Numbered from the stretch's first letter, positions 43,413 to 52,429 are shown. The stretch: DNA of 64,000 nucleotides from JAYEHL01 sp041653935 (GCA_041653935.1 JBAZEO010000001.1:930001-994000), one strand, 5' to 3'. Notes: a model not told the origin generated them from the sequence alone. Made by a program: numbers and translations.

Positions 43413-44419
43413 TTAAAGAAGCTATCGATATAGTGGTAAAGGGCAAATCACTCAACATGGAGCAGGCGGCGCAGGTGATGAACGAGATCATGGAGGGGGA
43501 AGCTACTCCGGCGCAGTTCGGCGCCTTCGTGACGGCGCTGCGGCTCAAGGGTGAGACGGTGCACGAGATAGCGGGCATGGCCAGGGTCATGCGCGAGAAA
43601 TCCGTGCCGGTTAAAGTTAAGGGGCCTCTGGTGGACACCTGCGGCACAGGCGGGGACGGCACCAAGACATTCAATATTTCGACCACAGCCGCCTTCGTCG
43701 TCGCAGGCGCAGGCGTGAAGGTGGCCAAGCACGGCAACCGCGGCATGTCCAGCGGATGCGGCAGCGCCGACGTACTTGACGCGCTGGGGGTGAAATACGA
43801 TATCGACGCCGCGGGGGTCGAGCGCTGCATGGAGGAGATCGGCATTGGCTTCATGTTCGCGCCCAGGTTCCACCCGGCGATGAAATTCGCCGTCAACCCC
43901 AGACGCGAGATCGGCATACGCACTGTATTTAATATACTCGGCCCGATGACCAACCCGGCACGGGCGCAGTCGCAGCTCCTGGGCGTATTCGACGACAAGC
44001 TGGCACTGATAATGGCGGAGGTGCTGGGCTTGCTCGGCTGCGGGCATGCGCTCGTGGTGCACGGCGAGGATGGCATGGACGAGATAACACTCGGCGGGAA
44101 AACCACCGTGTGCGAGCTTAAGAACGGCGAGGTATCGCGGTATCATATCGACCCGGAGGATTTCGGATTCAAACGTACGAGCATCGATAAGTTGAGAGGC
44201 GGATCGCCCAAGGAAAACGGCGATATACTGCGCTGCGTGCTGCACGGCGAGAAGGGGGCTTATCGCGATATCACACTGCTCAACGCCGCGGCCGCTCTTG
44301 TCGCCGCCGATCTGGCAAAAGACCTTAAGGAAGGCGTAAAGCTCGCCGCCCAATCGATAGACAGCTATGCTGCAATGAAGAAGCTCGACGGGCTGAGAGA
44401 GCTGACGCAAAGTTTGTGA
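43409..44419 (+). CDS. trpD: Anthranilate phosphoribosyltransferase
   Basis: A 336-residue enzyme that transfers phosphoribosyl from PRPP to anthranilate. The PRPP motif VDTCGTGGDGTKTFNISTTAAFV (about 72-94), KHGNRGMSSGCGSADVLDALG and FAPRFHPAMK are typical of TrpD. The start at 43409 overlaps trpG by 4 nt; CAGGAGG precedes it. The same frame is open far upstream, but that part is a shadow of trpG. Repeat copy G lies between it and trpC. Confidence 0.96.
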   Translation: MIKEAIDIVVKGKSLNMEQAAQVMNEIMEGEATPAQFGAFVTALRLKGETVHEIAGMARVMREKSVPVKVKGPLVDTCGTGGDGTKTFNISTTAAFVVAGAGVKVAKHGNRGMSSGCGSADVLDALGVKYDIDAAGVERCMEEIGIGFMFAPRFHPAMKFAVNPRREIGIRTVFNILGPMTNPARAQSQLLGVFDDKLALIMAEVLGLLGCGHALVVHGEDGMDEITLGGKTTVCELKNGEVSRYHIDPEDFGFKRTSIDKLRGGSPKENGDILRCVLHGEKGAYRDITLLNAAAALVAADLAKDLKEGVKLAAQSIDSYAAMKKLDGLRELTQSL

Positions 44420-44422
44420 CGT

Positions 44423-44442
44423 AACGGTGGGTTTGCGAACCC
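44423..44442. repeat. GGTGGGTT...AACCCACC palindrome after trpD
   Basis: Near-perfect 8-bp arms around a short centre, immediately after the trpD stop and before a GTAGGGGCGA repeat and element copy G. Confidence 0.6.
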
Positions 44443-44464
44443 ACCCTACCGGCGGGGGTCTCCC

Positions 44465-44487
44465 GTAGGGGCGAGGTTCTTCTCGCC
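44465..44487. repeat. Short palindromic repeat, GTAGGGGCGA type
   Basis: GTAGGGGCGAG, a short centre, then CTCGCCC. Related to 9959 and to the palindrome inside dnaX. Confidence 0.75.
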
Positions 44488-44524
44488 CACTGGATTGCCC
44501 GATCAAGTCGGGCAATGACAGATT

Positions 44525-44622
44525 AAAAAAGAGGTGCAGGAGAAATTCTCCTGCCAGGGTTTTAGGGGTGTCCCCTATCCTTTTTTAAAATCCCCCAAGA
44601 TTGGGGGATAACAGGGGGCTGA
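44525..44622 (+). repeat. Multi-hairpin element, copy G, inside the trp operon
   Basis: Short form: GCAGGAG/CTCCTGC, TAGGGG-TGT-CCCCTA with T-run, CCCCCAAGATTGGGGG. It lies between trpD and trpC, in the sense direction, and ends 7 nt before the trpC ATG. Confidence 0.92.
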
Positions 44623-44629
44623 TTATCTG

Positions 44630-45418
44630 ATGATCCTAGATGAAATAGTAGAATCGAAGAGGGAATCGCTCAGACACCTCAAGCGTGAGTTGCCGCTGAG
44701 AGAGCTCAAACGGCGTTGCGCCGACATGAAGCGCAAGCCCGTCGACTTTGCCTCAGCGCTGCGCGGCGACGATATCGCACTCATCGCCGAGATTAAAAAA
44801 GCCTCGCCCTCGAAAGGCGTAATAAACGCCGATATCGATCCGGTCAAGCTGGCAACAACCTACGCGGTTAACGGAGCTTCGGCCATATCCATACTCACCG
44901 AAGAGAAATATTTTCAGGGCAGCATCGATTATCTCGAAGCGATCAGAAACTCGTTCGATGCTAAGAAAATTAGAGTGCCGCTGCTGCGCAAGGATTTCAT
45001 CTTCGACCCATATCAGATATATGAATCGAGGGCCTTCGGGGCCGACGCGCTCCTGCTCATCGTAGCGATACTGGACGACGACCTCCTGATAAAACTTATC
45101 AACCTCAGCTACACCCTCGGATTGAAATGCCTGGTTGAGGTACATGATGAAAGAGAACTCAGGCGCGCCGTCGCCAGCGGATGCCGCATAATCGGCATCA
45201 ACAACCGCGACCTGCAGACATTCAAAGTATATCTGCACACGACCGAGCGCCTGCGCCCATTCGTACTGGACGACTGTATTGTAGTAAGCGAGAGCGGGAT
45301 CAGGCGTCGCGCCGATGTGGAAAAACTGCGGCAATGGAAAGTGAACGCCATGCTGGTGGGAGAGGCGCTCTCAGCAACTGATGATGTAGCAGAGAAAATG
45401 AAGGAGCTACTGACATGA
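44630..45418 (+). CDS. trpC: Indole-3-glycerol phosphate synthase
   Basis: A 262-residue TIM barrel closing the indole ring from CdRP. The catalytic lysine region EIKKASPSKGVI (about 54-65) and the later SESGI (SESGIRRR) phosphate contact are visible, as is LLRKDFIFDPYQIYES. The ATG at 44630 has no proper ribosome site; the preceding bases are the end of repeat copy G. It overlaps trpF by 4 nt (ATGA). Monofunctional, not fused to trpF. Confidence 0.95.
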   Translation: MILDEIVESKRESLRHLKRELPLRELKRRCADMKRKPVDFASALRGDDIALIAEIKKASPSKGVINADIDPVKLATTYAVNGASAISILTEEKYFQGSIDYLEAIRNSFDAKKIRVPLLRKDFIFDPYQIYESRAFGADALLLIVAILDDDLLIKLINLSYTLGLKCLVEVHDERELRRAVASGCRIIGINNRDLQTFKVYLHTTERLRPFVLDDCIVVSESGIRRRADVEKLRQWKVNAMLVGEALSATDDVAEKMKELLT

Positions 45419-46062
45419 CCAGGGTAAAGATTTGCGGAATAAAGGAGCCTTCGCAGGCTGTCGCCGCCGCCAAAGCCGGGGCCGACTACATTGGCATCGT
45501 GATGGCTCCGTCCAAACGCCGGGTCGACATAGAGCAGGCCAAAGCGATCGCAGCTGCGGTGAAAGGGAGCAGGACTCTCTCGGTCGGCGTATTCGTCAAC
45601 ATGCCCTCCTCCGAGATCAACCGCATCGCCAAGTACTGCAACTTCGACCGCATACAGCTGAGCGGCGACGAGACCTGGGAATATGTGCAGGAACTGCACC
45701 GCCCGGCTATCAAGGCGGTCAAGATTTCAAAACAATACACCAGCGAAAAACTGTTAAACGCGCTGTCCGGCGGTTACAAGAAGGCCAACTACTATTTTCT
45801 GCCGCTGCTCGACTGCGCCGTCAACGGAAGCTACGGCGGCACCGGCAAAGCCTTCGACTGGTCTATAGCTAAAGCAGCCGCCGAGAAATATCGCTTCGTC
45901 CTCGCCGGCGGCCTCACACCCGAGAACGTAGCGTTGGCCATAGCAGCAGCACGACCATGGGGGGTAGATGTATCCAGCGGGGTAGAGACCAACGGCGCGA
46001 AAGATATAGACAAAATAAAGAAGTTTATCTCAACGGTACGGAGAATCGACGCAGTACCATAG
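45415..46062 (+). CDS. trpF: Phosphoribosylanthranilate isomerase
   Basis: A 215-residue TIM barrel isomerising PRA to CdRP. The opening VKICGIKEPSQAVAAAKAGADYIGIVMAPSKRRV contains the catalytic Cys region, and LAGGLTPENVALAI and GVDVSSGVET near residues 160-190 give the phosphate site with the general acid Asp. It starts at ATG 45415 within the trpC stop (4-nt overlap). Repeat copy H and a short palindrome separate it from trpB. Confidence 0.95.
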   Translation: MTRVKICGIKEPSQAVAAAKAGADYIGIVMAPSKRRVDIEQAKAIAAAVKGSRTLSVGVFVNMPSSEINRIAKYCNFDRIQLSGDETWEYVQELHRPAIKAVKISKQYTSEKLLNALSGGYKKANYYFLPLLDCAVNGSYGGTGKAFDWSIAKAAAEKYRFVLAGGLTPENVALAIAAARPWGVDVSSGVETNGAKDIDKIKKFISTVRRIDAVP

Positions 46063-46097
46063 GGCGAATTTGAAACCCATCGTTAAATATGAGCTAT

Positions 46098-46122
46098 GGA
46101 TTCCGGCTTTCGCCGGAATGAC
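46098..46122. repeat. Short palindromic repeat, GGATTCCGGC type
   Basis: GGATTCCGGC, TTTC, GCCGGAATGAC. Almost the same as 26589-26613. Confidence 0.75.
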
Positions 46123-46164
46123 TATCAAGAAAGAGATCCCCTTCCAACATTGGAATGATTTGGA

Positions 46165-46296
46165 AGTCCAGAGGGATTACCCTCTGGCGAGGGTTTGGGG
46201 GTGTCCCCCAATTTTTAAAGTACCCCAAAGTATGGGGGACTAACAGGGGGTTTGGATATTGTTTCCCCCTTTCAAGGGGGAGGGCAGAGGGTTAAT
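46165..46296 (+). repeat. Multi-hairpin element, copy H, with a different first stem
   Basis: Stem 1 is CCAGAGGG (46168-46175) with CCCTCTGG (46180-46187), unlike the other copies in sequence but the same in shape. Then TGGGGG-TGT-CCCCCA, CCCCAAAGTATGGGG and CCCCCTTTCAAGGGGG. It lies between trpF and trpB in the sense direction. Confidence 0.85.
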
Positions 46297-46322
46297 CAGC
46301 ACTTAATCAGAGGTAAAAACAG

Positions 46323-47525
46323 ATGAAGAACGCAACACAGCTACCAGATAAAAGCGGCCATTTCGGCCAGTTCGGCGGCAAGTATGTGCCGGAGACGCTC
46401 ATGGCCGCGCTGGACGAGCTTGAGAAAGCCTACCGCCAGTCACGCCGCGATGCCGCCTTCAAGTCGGAACTGAACTTGATGCTCAAGGACTACGCCGGAC
46501 GCCCGACGCCGCTCTATTTCGCATCCCGACTGACGAAGCACTGCGGCGGGGCCAGGATATACATCAAACGCGAGGATTTGACGCACACCGGCGCGCACAA
46601 GATCAATAATGCCCTAGGGCAGGGACTGCTGGCGAAGCGACTCAATAAAACACGAGTTGTAGCCGAGACCGGGGCCGGGCAGCACGGCGTGGCCACCGCC
46701 ACCGTGTGCGCCGTCCTCGATATGGAATGCGTGGTCTATATGGGCGAGGAGGACGTGCAGCGCCAGTCGCTCAACGTCTTCCGCATGAAACTGCTCGGCG
46801 CGGAGGTGTGGCCTGTCGCCAGCGGCAGCAAAACACTGAAAGACGCGATAAATGAGGCCATCCGTGACTGGGTAACCAACGTGGATACGACACACTACCT
46901 GCTGGGCAGCGCGCTGGGGCCGCACCCCTACCCCATGATGGTACGCGGCTTCCAAGAGGTTATCGGCAAGGAAGCGCGCAGGCAGATGCTGAAATCCGCC
47001 GGACGACTTCCTGACTATATAGTCGCCTGCGTGGGAGGAGGCAGCAACTCGATCGGCATCTTCCATCCATTTTTGAACGACACTAACGTCAAACTGATCG
47101 GGGTCGAAGCTGGGGGACTGGGTATCGCCAGCGGCAAGCACAGCGCGCGCTTCAGCGGCGGCAGCATAGGCGTGCTTCACGGAACAAAATCCTACGTGCT
47201 CCAGGACAAGGACGGACAGATAAAAGAGACCCACAGTATATCGGCCGGGCTGGACTACCCCGGCGTTGGTCCGGAGCACAGCTTGCTTATGGAGACCGGC
47301 CGCGCCAAGTACGTGACAGCCACCGACGATGAGGCCCTGGAGGGATTCAAGCTGCTCTCCGAAAAGGAGGGCATCATTCCAGCGCTGGAATCGGCGCACG
47401 CGGTGTACTACGCCGCAAAGCTGGCATCCGGCCTGACCAAAAGCAAAATCGTGCTAATCAATCTGAGCGGCCGCGGCGACAAGGACATGGGCATAGTGGC
47501 CAAGGCGCTGGGGGTGAAGCTGTGA
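46323..47525 (+). CDS. trpB: Tryptophan synthase beta chain
   Basis: A 400-residue PLP enzyme joining indole and serine. HTGAHKINNALGQ (about 86-98) carries the PLP lysine, and ETGAGQHGVATAT and GGGSNSIGIF are the substrate and phosphate loops. The length and the FGQFGGKYVPETLM start identify the major TrpB1 type that works with TrpA. Start 46323 has AGAGGTAAAAAC upstream. It overlaps trpA by 4 nt (GTGA). Confidence 0.97.
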   Translation: MKNATQLPDKSGHFGQFGGKYVPETLMAALDELEKAYRQSRRDAAFKSELNLMLKDYAGRPTPLYFASRLTKHCGGARIYIKREDLTHTGAHKINNALGQGLLAKRLNKTRVVAETGAGQHGVATATVCAVLDMECVVYMGEEDVQRQSLNVFRMKLLGAEVWPVASGSKTLKDAINEAIRDWVTNVDTTHYLLGSALGPHPYPMMVRGFQEVIGKEARRQMLKSAGRLPDYIVACVGGGSNSIGIFHPFLNDTNVKLIGVEAGGLGIASGKHSARFSGGSIGVLHGTKSYVLQDKDGQIKETHSISAGLDYPGVGPEHSLLMETGRAKYVTATDDEALEGFKLLSEKEGIIPALESAHAVYYAAKLASGLTKSKIVLINLSGRGDKDMGIVAKALGVKL

Positions 47526-48316
47526 ACCGCATCGATGCATTCTTCAATACAGCCCGACGCTCGAAACGCAAGGCGTTAATAGCATATCTAACCGTGGGCT
47601 ATCCCACGGCTGAAGCAACGATCGATATCGCGACTGCGTTAGTCGACGGCGGCTGCGATATGATTGAACTGGGCATACCGTTCTCCGACCCGCTGGCCGA
47701 TGGAGCGACGATTCAGCACGCCAGCCAGCGCGCCCTCGAATCCGGCATCACGCCGCGTAAGTGTCTGGAGGTGGCTGCCGAGCTGCGAAAGCGGGTGGAC
47801 ATACCGCTGCTGTTCATGGGCTACTACAACCCTACGCTGCATTACGGACTGGATAAATTCTGCGCCGCATCGCGCAAGGCCGGAATCGACGGATTTATTA
47901 TCCCCGACCTGCCGCCCGACGAAGGCGGCGAGGCTGAAATCGTGATGAAAAAACACGGGATTAATCTCGTATATCTGGTAGCGCCGACCTCGGACACGGA
48001 TAAAAGGCTGAGGTTCGTCACCGGAAGGGCTAACGGTTTCATCTACGTTGTCTCGCTCAAGGGCGTCACCGGCGCGCGTGCTGCGGTCTCGACCGATATT
48101 GATAAATTCATATCGAGGGTGCGCAGAGTGACCGACAAGCCGCTGTGCGTCGGCTTCGGCATTTCAACGCCGGAGCAGGCGCAACGCGTGGCCAGACTCG
48201 CCGACGGCGTCATCATCGGCAGCCGTATCCTCGACATCATCGAGAAGAGCAAGCACCCCGCATCCGATGTAAAAGCCTTCATCGCAGAGGTTCGGGCAGC
48301 TATTGACGCTCATTGA
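47522..48316 (+). CDS. trpA: Tryptophan synthase alpha chain
   Basis: A 264-residue TIM barrel releasing indole from indole-glycerol phosphate. ELGIPFSDPLADGATIQ contains the catalytic Glu and Asp region, and GFIIPDLPPDE and SLKGVTGAR are conserved. It starts at a GTG inside the trpB stop (4-nt overlap), so the two chains are translated together. A DUF1015 gene follows after 33 nt. Confidence 0.96.
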   Translation: MNRIDAFFNTARRSKRKALIAYLTVGYPTAEATIDIATALVDGGCDMIELGIPFSDPLADGATIQHASQRALESGITPRKCLEVAAELRKRVDIPLLFMGYYNPTLHYGLDKFCAASRKAGIDGFIIPDLPPDEGGEAEIVMKKHGINLVYLVAPTSDTDKRLRFVTGRANGFIYVVSLKGVTGARAAVSTDIDKFISRVRRVTDKPLCVGFGISTPEQAQRVARLADGVIIGSRILDIIEKSKHPASDVKAFIAEVRAAIDAH

Positions 48317-48349
48317 CCTTTTAATCCCGTCTTTGCTATAGTAAGCATC

Positions 48350-49669
48350 GTGGCTGTTGTTAAACCGTTTCGCGGGCTACGCTATAATCTCAATCGCGTC
48401 AGCGACCTATCCGCCGTGATCACTCCGCCCTACGACGTGATCTCGCCCGCGGAGCAGCTTCGTTACCACAAAATCAACCCCTACAACGTGGCTCGGCTCG
48501 ACTTTGGACTTGATGAGCCAAAAGACACCTCCAGCAACAATAAATACACCCGTGCTGCTGATTATGTCAAACAATGGCTCGATGAGGGCATACTTGTAAG
48601 AGAGGAACGTCCAGCGCTATATCTGGTGAAACACCGCTTCACCTACAACGACCGCGTTTACAATCGATTTAGTCTCATGGCCAAGGTCAAGATCGAGGAC
48701 CTCAGCACCGGCTGCATCCGCCCCCATGAGAAGACAATGAGCAAGCCGCGCGAAGACCGCATGCGTCTTCTCAAGACCTGCAACGTCAACTTCAGCCCGA
48801 TAATGGTGCTTTTCCGCCATAAATCTGAGGGCTTTGAGTCGCTCTTCGCCGATACTATCAAGAAGCCGGCCCCGCAGGCTGTGGATAAGGACGGGGTAGG
48901 GTTCGCTATGTGGACGATTACCGACAAGGCCGCTATAGCAAAAGTTTCAAAGCTGCTTTCCGATAAAATGCTCTATATCGCCGACGGCCACCACCGCTAC
49001 GAAACGGCCCTCAATTACAGTTTGGAGAGACGTGCCGCAAATCCGTCAGACGGGGACGAGGCGCCATACAACTATGTCATGATGACCATCACCCCCGCCG
49101 AGGATCCCAACCTGCTGATGCTGCCCACCCATCGCATGATACGCGGGCTGAAACAAAATACTCTAGATTCACTCAAAGGAAAGATTGCTGAGCATTTCGA
49201 CATGGAAACACTGCCTCCTCTCTCCGACACAGCAGCATCACTGAAGCAATGGATCTCGACACTGCAAAAGAATCGAGCGACATGTTTCGGGCTCTACGGG
49301 CTGGATGGGAAGAAGCTTTGTATTTTGAAGGCGAAAAAAGGTGTCAACATCAAAGTCGACTGCGAGGATGGTGACAACGCTGTTAGCAGCCTGGATGTGG
49401 CCATACTGCATCGATTGATATTGCGACGTATACTGAAAATCGACAACGCAAAGCTAGAAGAGGAATGTCTGGAATATACCCGCGACGGAGTCGAAGCCAT
49501 CAATCGCGTGAACAAAGGCGATCATCAGATAGCGTTCTTCTTAAACCCTACGCCGATCTCCGGTATGCTCGCCGTAGCCGATGCCAAGCTGAGAATGCCA
49601 CAGAAGTCCACATACTTCTATCCCAAGACGCCCACCGGGCTGGTGATGAACCCTCTCTGGGACGATTAA
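48350..49669 (+). CDS. DUF1015 family protein
   Basis: A 439-residue protein of the DUF1015 family, with the characteristic opening PFRGLRYNLNRVSDLSAVITPPYDVISPAEQ and the later LYIADGHHRYETALNYS block. Its biochemical role is unknown. It begins with GTG 33 nt after trpA, so it may be transcribed with the trp operon under T-box control, though the association need not be functional. A run of repeats follows, ending in element copy I. Confidence 0.8.
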   Translation: MAVVKPFRGLRYNLNRVSDLSAVITPPYDVISPAEQLRYHKINPYNVARLDFGLDEPKDTSSNNKYTRAADYVKQWLDEGILVREERPALYLVKHRFTYNDRVYNRFSLMAKVKIEDLSTGCIRPHEKTMSKPREDRMRLLKTCNVNFSPIMVLFRHKSEGFESLFADTIKKPAPQAVDKDGVGFAMWTITDKAAIAKVSKLLSDKMLYIADGHHRYETALNYSLERRAANPSDGDEAPYNYVMMTITPAEDPNLLMLPTHRMIRGLKQNTLDSLKGKIAEHFDMETLPPLSDTAASLKQWISTLQKNRATCFGLYGLDGKKLCILKAKKGVNIKVDCEDGDNAVSSLDVAILHRLILRRILKIDNAKLEEECLEYTRDGVEAINRVNKGDHQIAFFLNPTPISGMLAVADAKLRMPQKSTYFYPKTPTGLVMNPLWDD

Positions 49670-49717
49670 AAACTAATCAGGATTCCCCGTCTAGTCATTG
49701 CTAGCCTTTTACGTACT

Positions 49718-49748
49718 GTCATTCTGAGCAAAGCGAAGAATCTCGTCC
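49718..49748. repeat. Short palindromic repeat, GTCATTCTGAG...CTCGTC type
   Basis: Inverse form of the repeat at 19562-19588. A GTAGGGACGA/CGCCCCTAC palindrome follows at about 49763-49786. Together with element copy I these occupy the gap 49670-49965; no gene is seen there. Confidence 0.55.
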
Positions 49749-49852
49749 CCTACTTCGCGATTCCCTGTAGGGACGACAAACCGCCCCTACAACCGTCCAT
49801 CACATAAACGACTAGATTGCCACGTCGCTACGCGCCTCGCAATGACAACCCC

Positions 49853-49946
49853 AAAAAAGAGGTGCAGGAGATTTCTCTCCTCAGGGGTTTTAGGGGTGTC
49901 CCCTATTTTAAAAAATCCCCCAAGACTGGGGGATACAGGGGGTTGA
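49853..49946 (+). repeat. Multi-hairpin element, copy I
   Basis: Short form: GCAGGAGA/TCTCTCCT first stem (weak), TAGGGG-TGT-CCCCTA with T-run, CCCCCAAGACTGGGGG. Sense strand after the DUF1015 gene; the next gene is convergent. Confidence 0.88.
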
Positions 49947-49965
49947 CTAGCTTTAGCAGAGGCTC

Positions 49966-51012
49966 CTAACTATCGAACCACTTCCTCATCTCAGCCGCCA
50001 CTTGCTCCGGCATAGCCTCGATTATCGAAATCCCGTAGAATCTCTCAATTGAACCTGTATCGTTGGTATAAAGAGGTTGGAACACGGGGCGTGATATGAT
50101 GCGCGCGCTGAAACGGAAATGTTCCAGACGATCGCCGATTGCCGCTGAGTACGTGACGAGGTTGAACGAATTCATGCCCATCGTCTTGTAGCCGCGCAAT
50201 AACCGCACCACCGCATCAGCGAAATCCCGCGTATGCCGCTTGTCGAAATCCGCAAGATTGCTCAGCCGTTTGGAAATAATCTGAACTTCCCTATTACCGT
50301 GCGGCGCAAAGCTGGCGATGACGGCCAGTGACGCGTTCTCGCCAATGAACCTCTCCCCCATCTTCCTCTCGGCATCGATGAGTTCCTGCCAGAAGTTCAC
50401 GCCCCTATCACGAAGATACTTTTTGCTCTTGCGTAACGCAACTTCGAGCTCAGGTACCGGGGCACGCTCCACGCTGACCTGAGTATGTGGATGCAGGATA
50501 CTTGCGCCGCTGGGTGGCAGGTGGTTCCACAGCCACACGGGATAGCGAGCATCAGCGCAGTGGCTATTGACTGAGGCTATGTACTTCCGAGCCGCCGCGA
50601 TGTTATCCTCGATCATCTGTGGAGTGAATTCATCGAGTTCTAAATAGTGGCGTTCAGTAAGCGTAGCCACAGCGTGAAACTCGGTGAACGGATGGAGGTT
50701 GGGAAACAATGCGCATTGCCCAACCGTTATCCTGCTGTCGTCGCCAAGCAGAAATCCCGGCGCAAATTTGGTAGTGCTGTTGGCGATATTATCGGGACAG
50801 AAGCAGCATCCCGCAGCCGAGCGGGCCACGATATTCGCCACATCCACCACCACATCCTGTGCCTGCTTCACCCGCCTTGCACGATCGACGCTGATGCGAC
50901 TGCGGTAGCCGGTGAGCGGGTCGCTGCGATACTCTATCGACTTTGTCTCACGCTTAAAACCACGCAACGGGCTCAATAGTTCGGCGGTTATCATCTCTTT
51001 ATGAAATTCCAT
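49966..51012 (-). CDS. GalT-like nucleotidyltransferase (HIT superfamily)
   Basis: A 348-residue protein. CCFCPDNI near residue 69 matches the zinc site of galactose-1-phosphate uridylyltransferases, and SILHPHTQVSVERAPVPE contains the HxHxQ catalytic triad with the histidine that takes UMP or AMP. VWLWNHLPPSGASILHPH is characteristic. Possible activities: UDP-glucose/galactose-1-P exchange or an ADP-glucose-type phosphorylase; the closest substrate cannot be told. The ATG is at 51012, with AGGAGTGCCCG upstream. Not linked to other sugar genes here. Confidence 0.75.
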   Translation of the reverse strand: MEFHKEMITAELLSPLRGFKRETKSIEYRSDPLTGYRSRISVDRARRVKQAQDVVVDVANIVARSAAGCCFCPDNIANSTTKFAPGFLLGDDSRITVGQCALFPNLHPFTEFHAVATLTERHYLELDEFTPQMIEDNIAAARKYIASVNSHCADARYPVWLWNHLPPSGASILHPHTQVSVERAPVPELEVALRKSKKYLRDRGVNFWQELIDAERKMGERFIGENASLAVIASFAPHGNREVQIISKRLSNLADFDKRHTRDFADAVVRLLRGYKTMGMNSFNLVTYSAAIGDRLEHFRFSARIISRPVFQPLYTNDTGSIERFYGISIIEAMPEQVAAEMRKWFDS

Positions 51013-51124
51013 CGGGCACTCCTATCATGTCAGGTTATTATTATATCATCGGGCAATTTGCATTAAATACGCGCTTACCACATTATATGCAGTCAAATAC
51101 ACAGATATGACCGTAGCGTAACTA

Positions 51125-51153
51125 TTGACAGTATAAATCAACAGTAAGATAAT
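51125..51153 (+). promoter_or_regulatory. Promoter for tubulin-like gene
   Basis: TTGACA (51125-51130), 17-nt spacer, GATAAT (51148-51153), 48 nt before the ATG at 51201. Confidence 0.65.
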
Positions 51154-51200
51154 ACTTAAATACCTGAATCGGCAGTGGGGATCTAACAAGGAGGCTAGAA

Positions 51201-52379
51201 ATGAGAATAGTTGTAGTTGGGCTGGGGCAGTGCGGCAGCAGGATAGCTGACGAATTTGCTAGAATGGGGAAGTTGGCGCAAAAACAGCGCAATATACAGA
51301 TAATAATGGGTGTATATGCTGTAAATACAGACCAAGCTGACCTCAGCGGGTTAAGGACAATAAAGCCGGATTTTCATCATCGGCTGCTTATCGGCGGGAG
51401 AAAAACCTCTGGACATGGCGTAGGGAAAATCAACGAACTCGGTGCAGAGGTCGCCAGGAACGATAAAGATAAAATAGTAGATGCGATACGGAGCGGCTCC
51501 AGATTTTATGAGACCGATGCATTTGTGCTCATCGCAGGCGCTGCCGGCGGCACCGGTTCCGGTGCATTACCAATTGTCGCGGATACAATTAAAGAAAGGT
51601 ATCCTGAAAAACCGGTCTATGCCCTGGTTGTTCTGCCCTTCGGTTACGAAGAAGAGTCAGAGGAGAGATGCGTATATAATGCCGCAACCTGTCTAAAATC
51701 GATACATTCCGTAGCCGACGCCGTATTCCTTGCTGACAATCAGAGATACCTGAAGAAAGATTCCAACCTGCTGAATAATATGGATAAGATGAACGAGCAG
51801 ATTGTAATGCCGTTCTTCGAGTTGCTTTGTGCCGGCGAAGAAGTAAAGCGCGGCAATATCGGAGCTAAAACCCTTGATGCCGGAGATATAATGCAAACAC
51901 TAGAAAGCTGGACGGTAATTGGTATCGGCAAGGCTCCGCTGAGTCCGTTTAGAAAGATGCCCTTTGAAGGCACAAGAAGCTTCAGGTCAAAAGGCCGGGA
52001 GACCTTCCGCGGCCTGGAGGCCATGAACCAGGCAATGTCCGAGATGTCGTCAACAATCAATCCCGCTGATGCTGGAAAAGCCCTGTATCTGCTTGCCGCC
52101 CCGCAGAAGGAAATGAACGTAGAACTGGTAAAAGAACTGGGCAGCCTGATGAGAGAGGTCTCGGAAGATGCCCTTATCAGAAGTGGAGACTATCCGAGAG
52201 ATCGCAGTGATTTGAGCGTCACCGTGATTTTCTCACAGCTCAGGGATGTCCCAAGAGTCAAGCACCTGTTCAGCACAGTAACGGAATCCGCGCCTACTTT
52301 AAAGAAGAGACAGAAGGAAGCCGAGGATAAGCTGAAAGAGATGCAAAAGGCTTCTGACGGCGTGCCGTCGCTGCTTTAA
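51201..52379 (+). CDS. Tubulin/FtsZ-superfamily GTPase (CetZ-like)
   Basis: A 392-residue cytoskeletal GTPase. The nucleotide fold is clear: MRIVVVGLGQCGSRIADEF at the start, NTDQADL in T2-like position, and GAAGGTGSGALP at about 113-121, matching the tubulin signature GGGTGS/TG. A T7-like region with Asn/Asp catalytic residues is less clear (NPADAGKALYLLA). It differs from canonical FtsZ in length and C-terminus, which is charged and coiled (KKRQKEAEDKLKEMQ). It could shape cells or divide them; a second FtsZ is probably elsewhere. GGAGG precedes the ATG, a strong promoter lies upstream, and a bidirectional terminator follows. Confidence 0.75.
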   Translation: MRIVVVGLGQCGSRIADEFARMGKLAQKQRNIQIIMGVYAVNTDQADLSGLRTIKPDFHHRLLIGGRKTSGHGVGKINELGAEVARNDKDKIVDAIRSGSRFYETDAFVLIAGAAGGTGSGALPIVADTIKERYPEKPVYALVVLPFGYEEESEERCVYNAATCLKSIHSVADAVFLADNQRYLKKDSNLLNNMDKMNEQIVMPFFELLCAGEEVKRGNIGAKTLDAGDIMQTLESWTVIGIGKAPLSPFRKMPFEGTRSFRSKGRETFRGLEAMNQAMSEMSSTINPADAGKALYLLAAPQKEMNVELVKELGSLMREVSEDALIRSGDYPRDRSDLSVTVIFSQLRDVPRVKHLFSTVTESAPTLKKRQKEAEDKLKEMQKASDGVPSLL

Positions 52380-52401
52380 TCGATTGCTTTTCTTAAAACA
52401 T

Positions 52402-52425
52402 AAAGGCCCGCTTACGCGGGCCTTT
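52402..52425 (+). terminator. Bidirectional terminator between convergent genes
   Basis: AAAGGCCCGC (52402-52411), TTAC loop, GCGGGCCTTT (52416-52425) with T-runs on both sides; it serves both the tubulin-like gene and the giant kinase gene. Confidence 0.9.
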
Positions 52426-52429
52426 TCTT

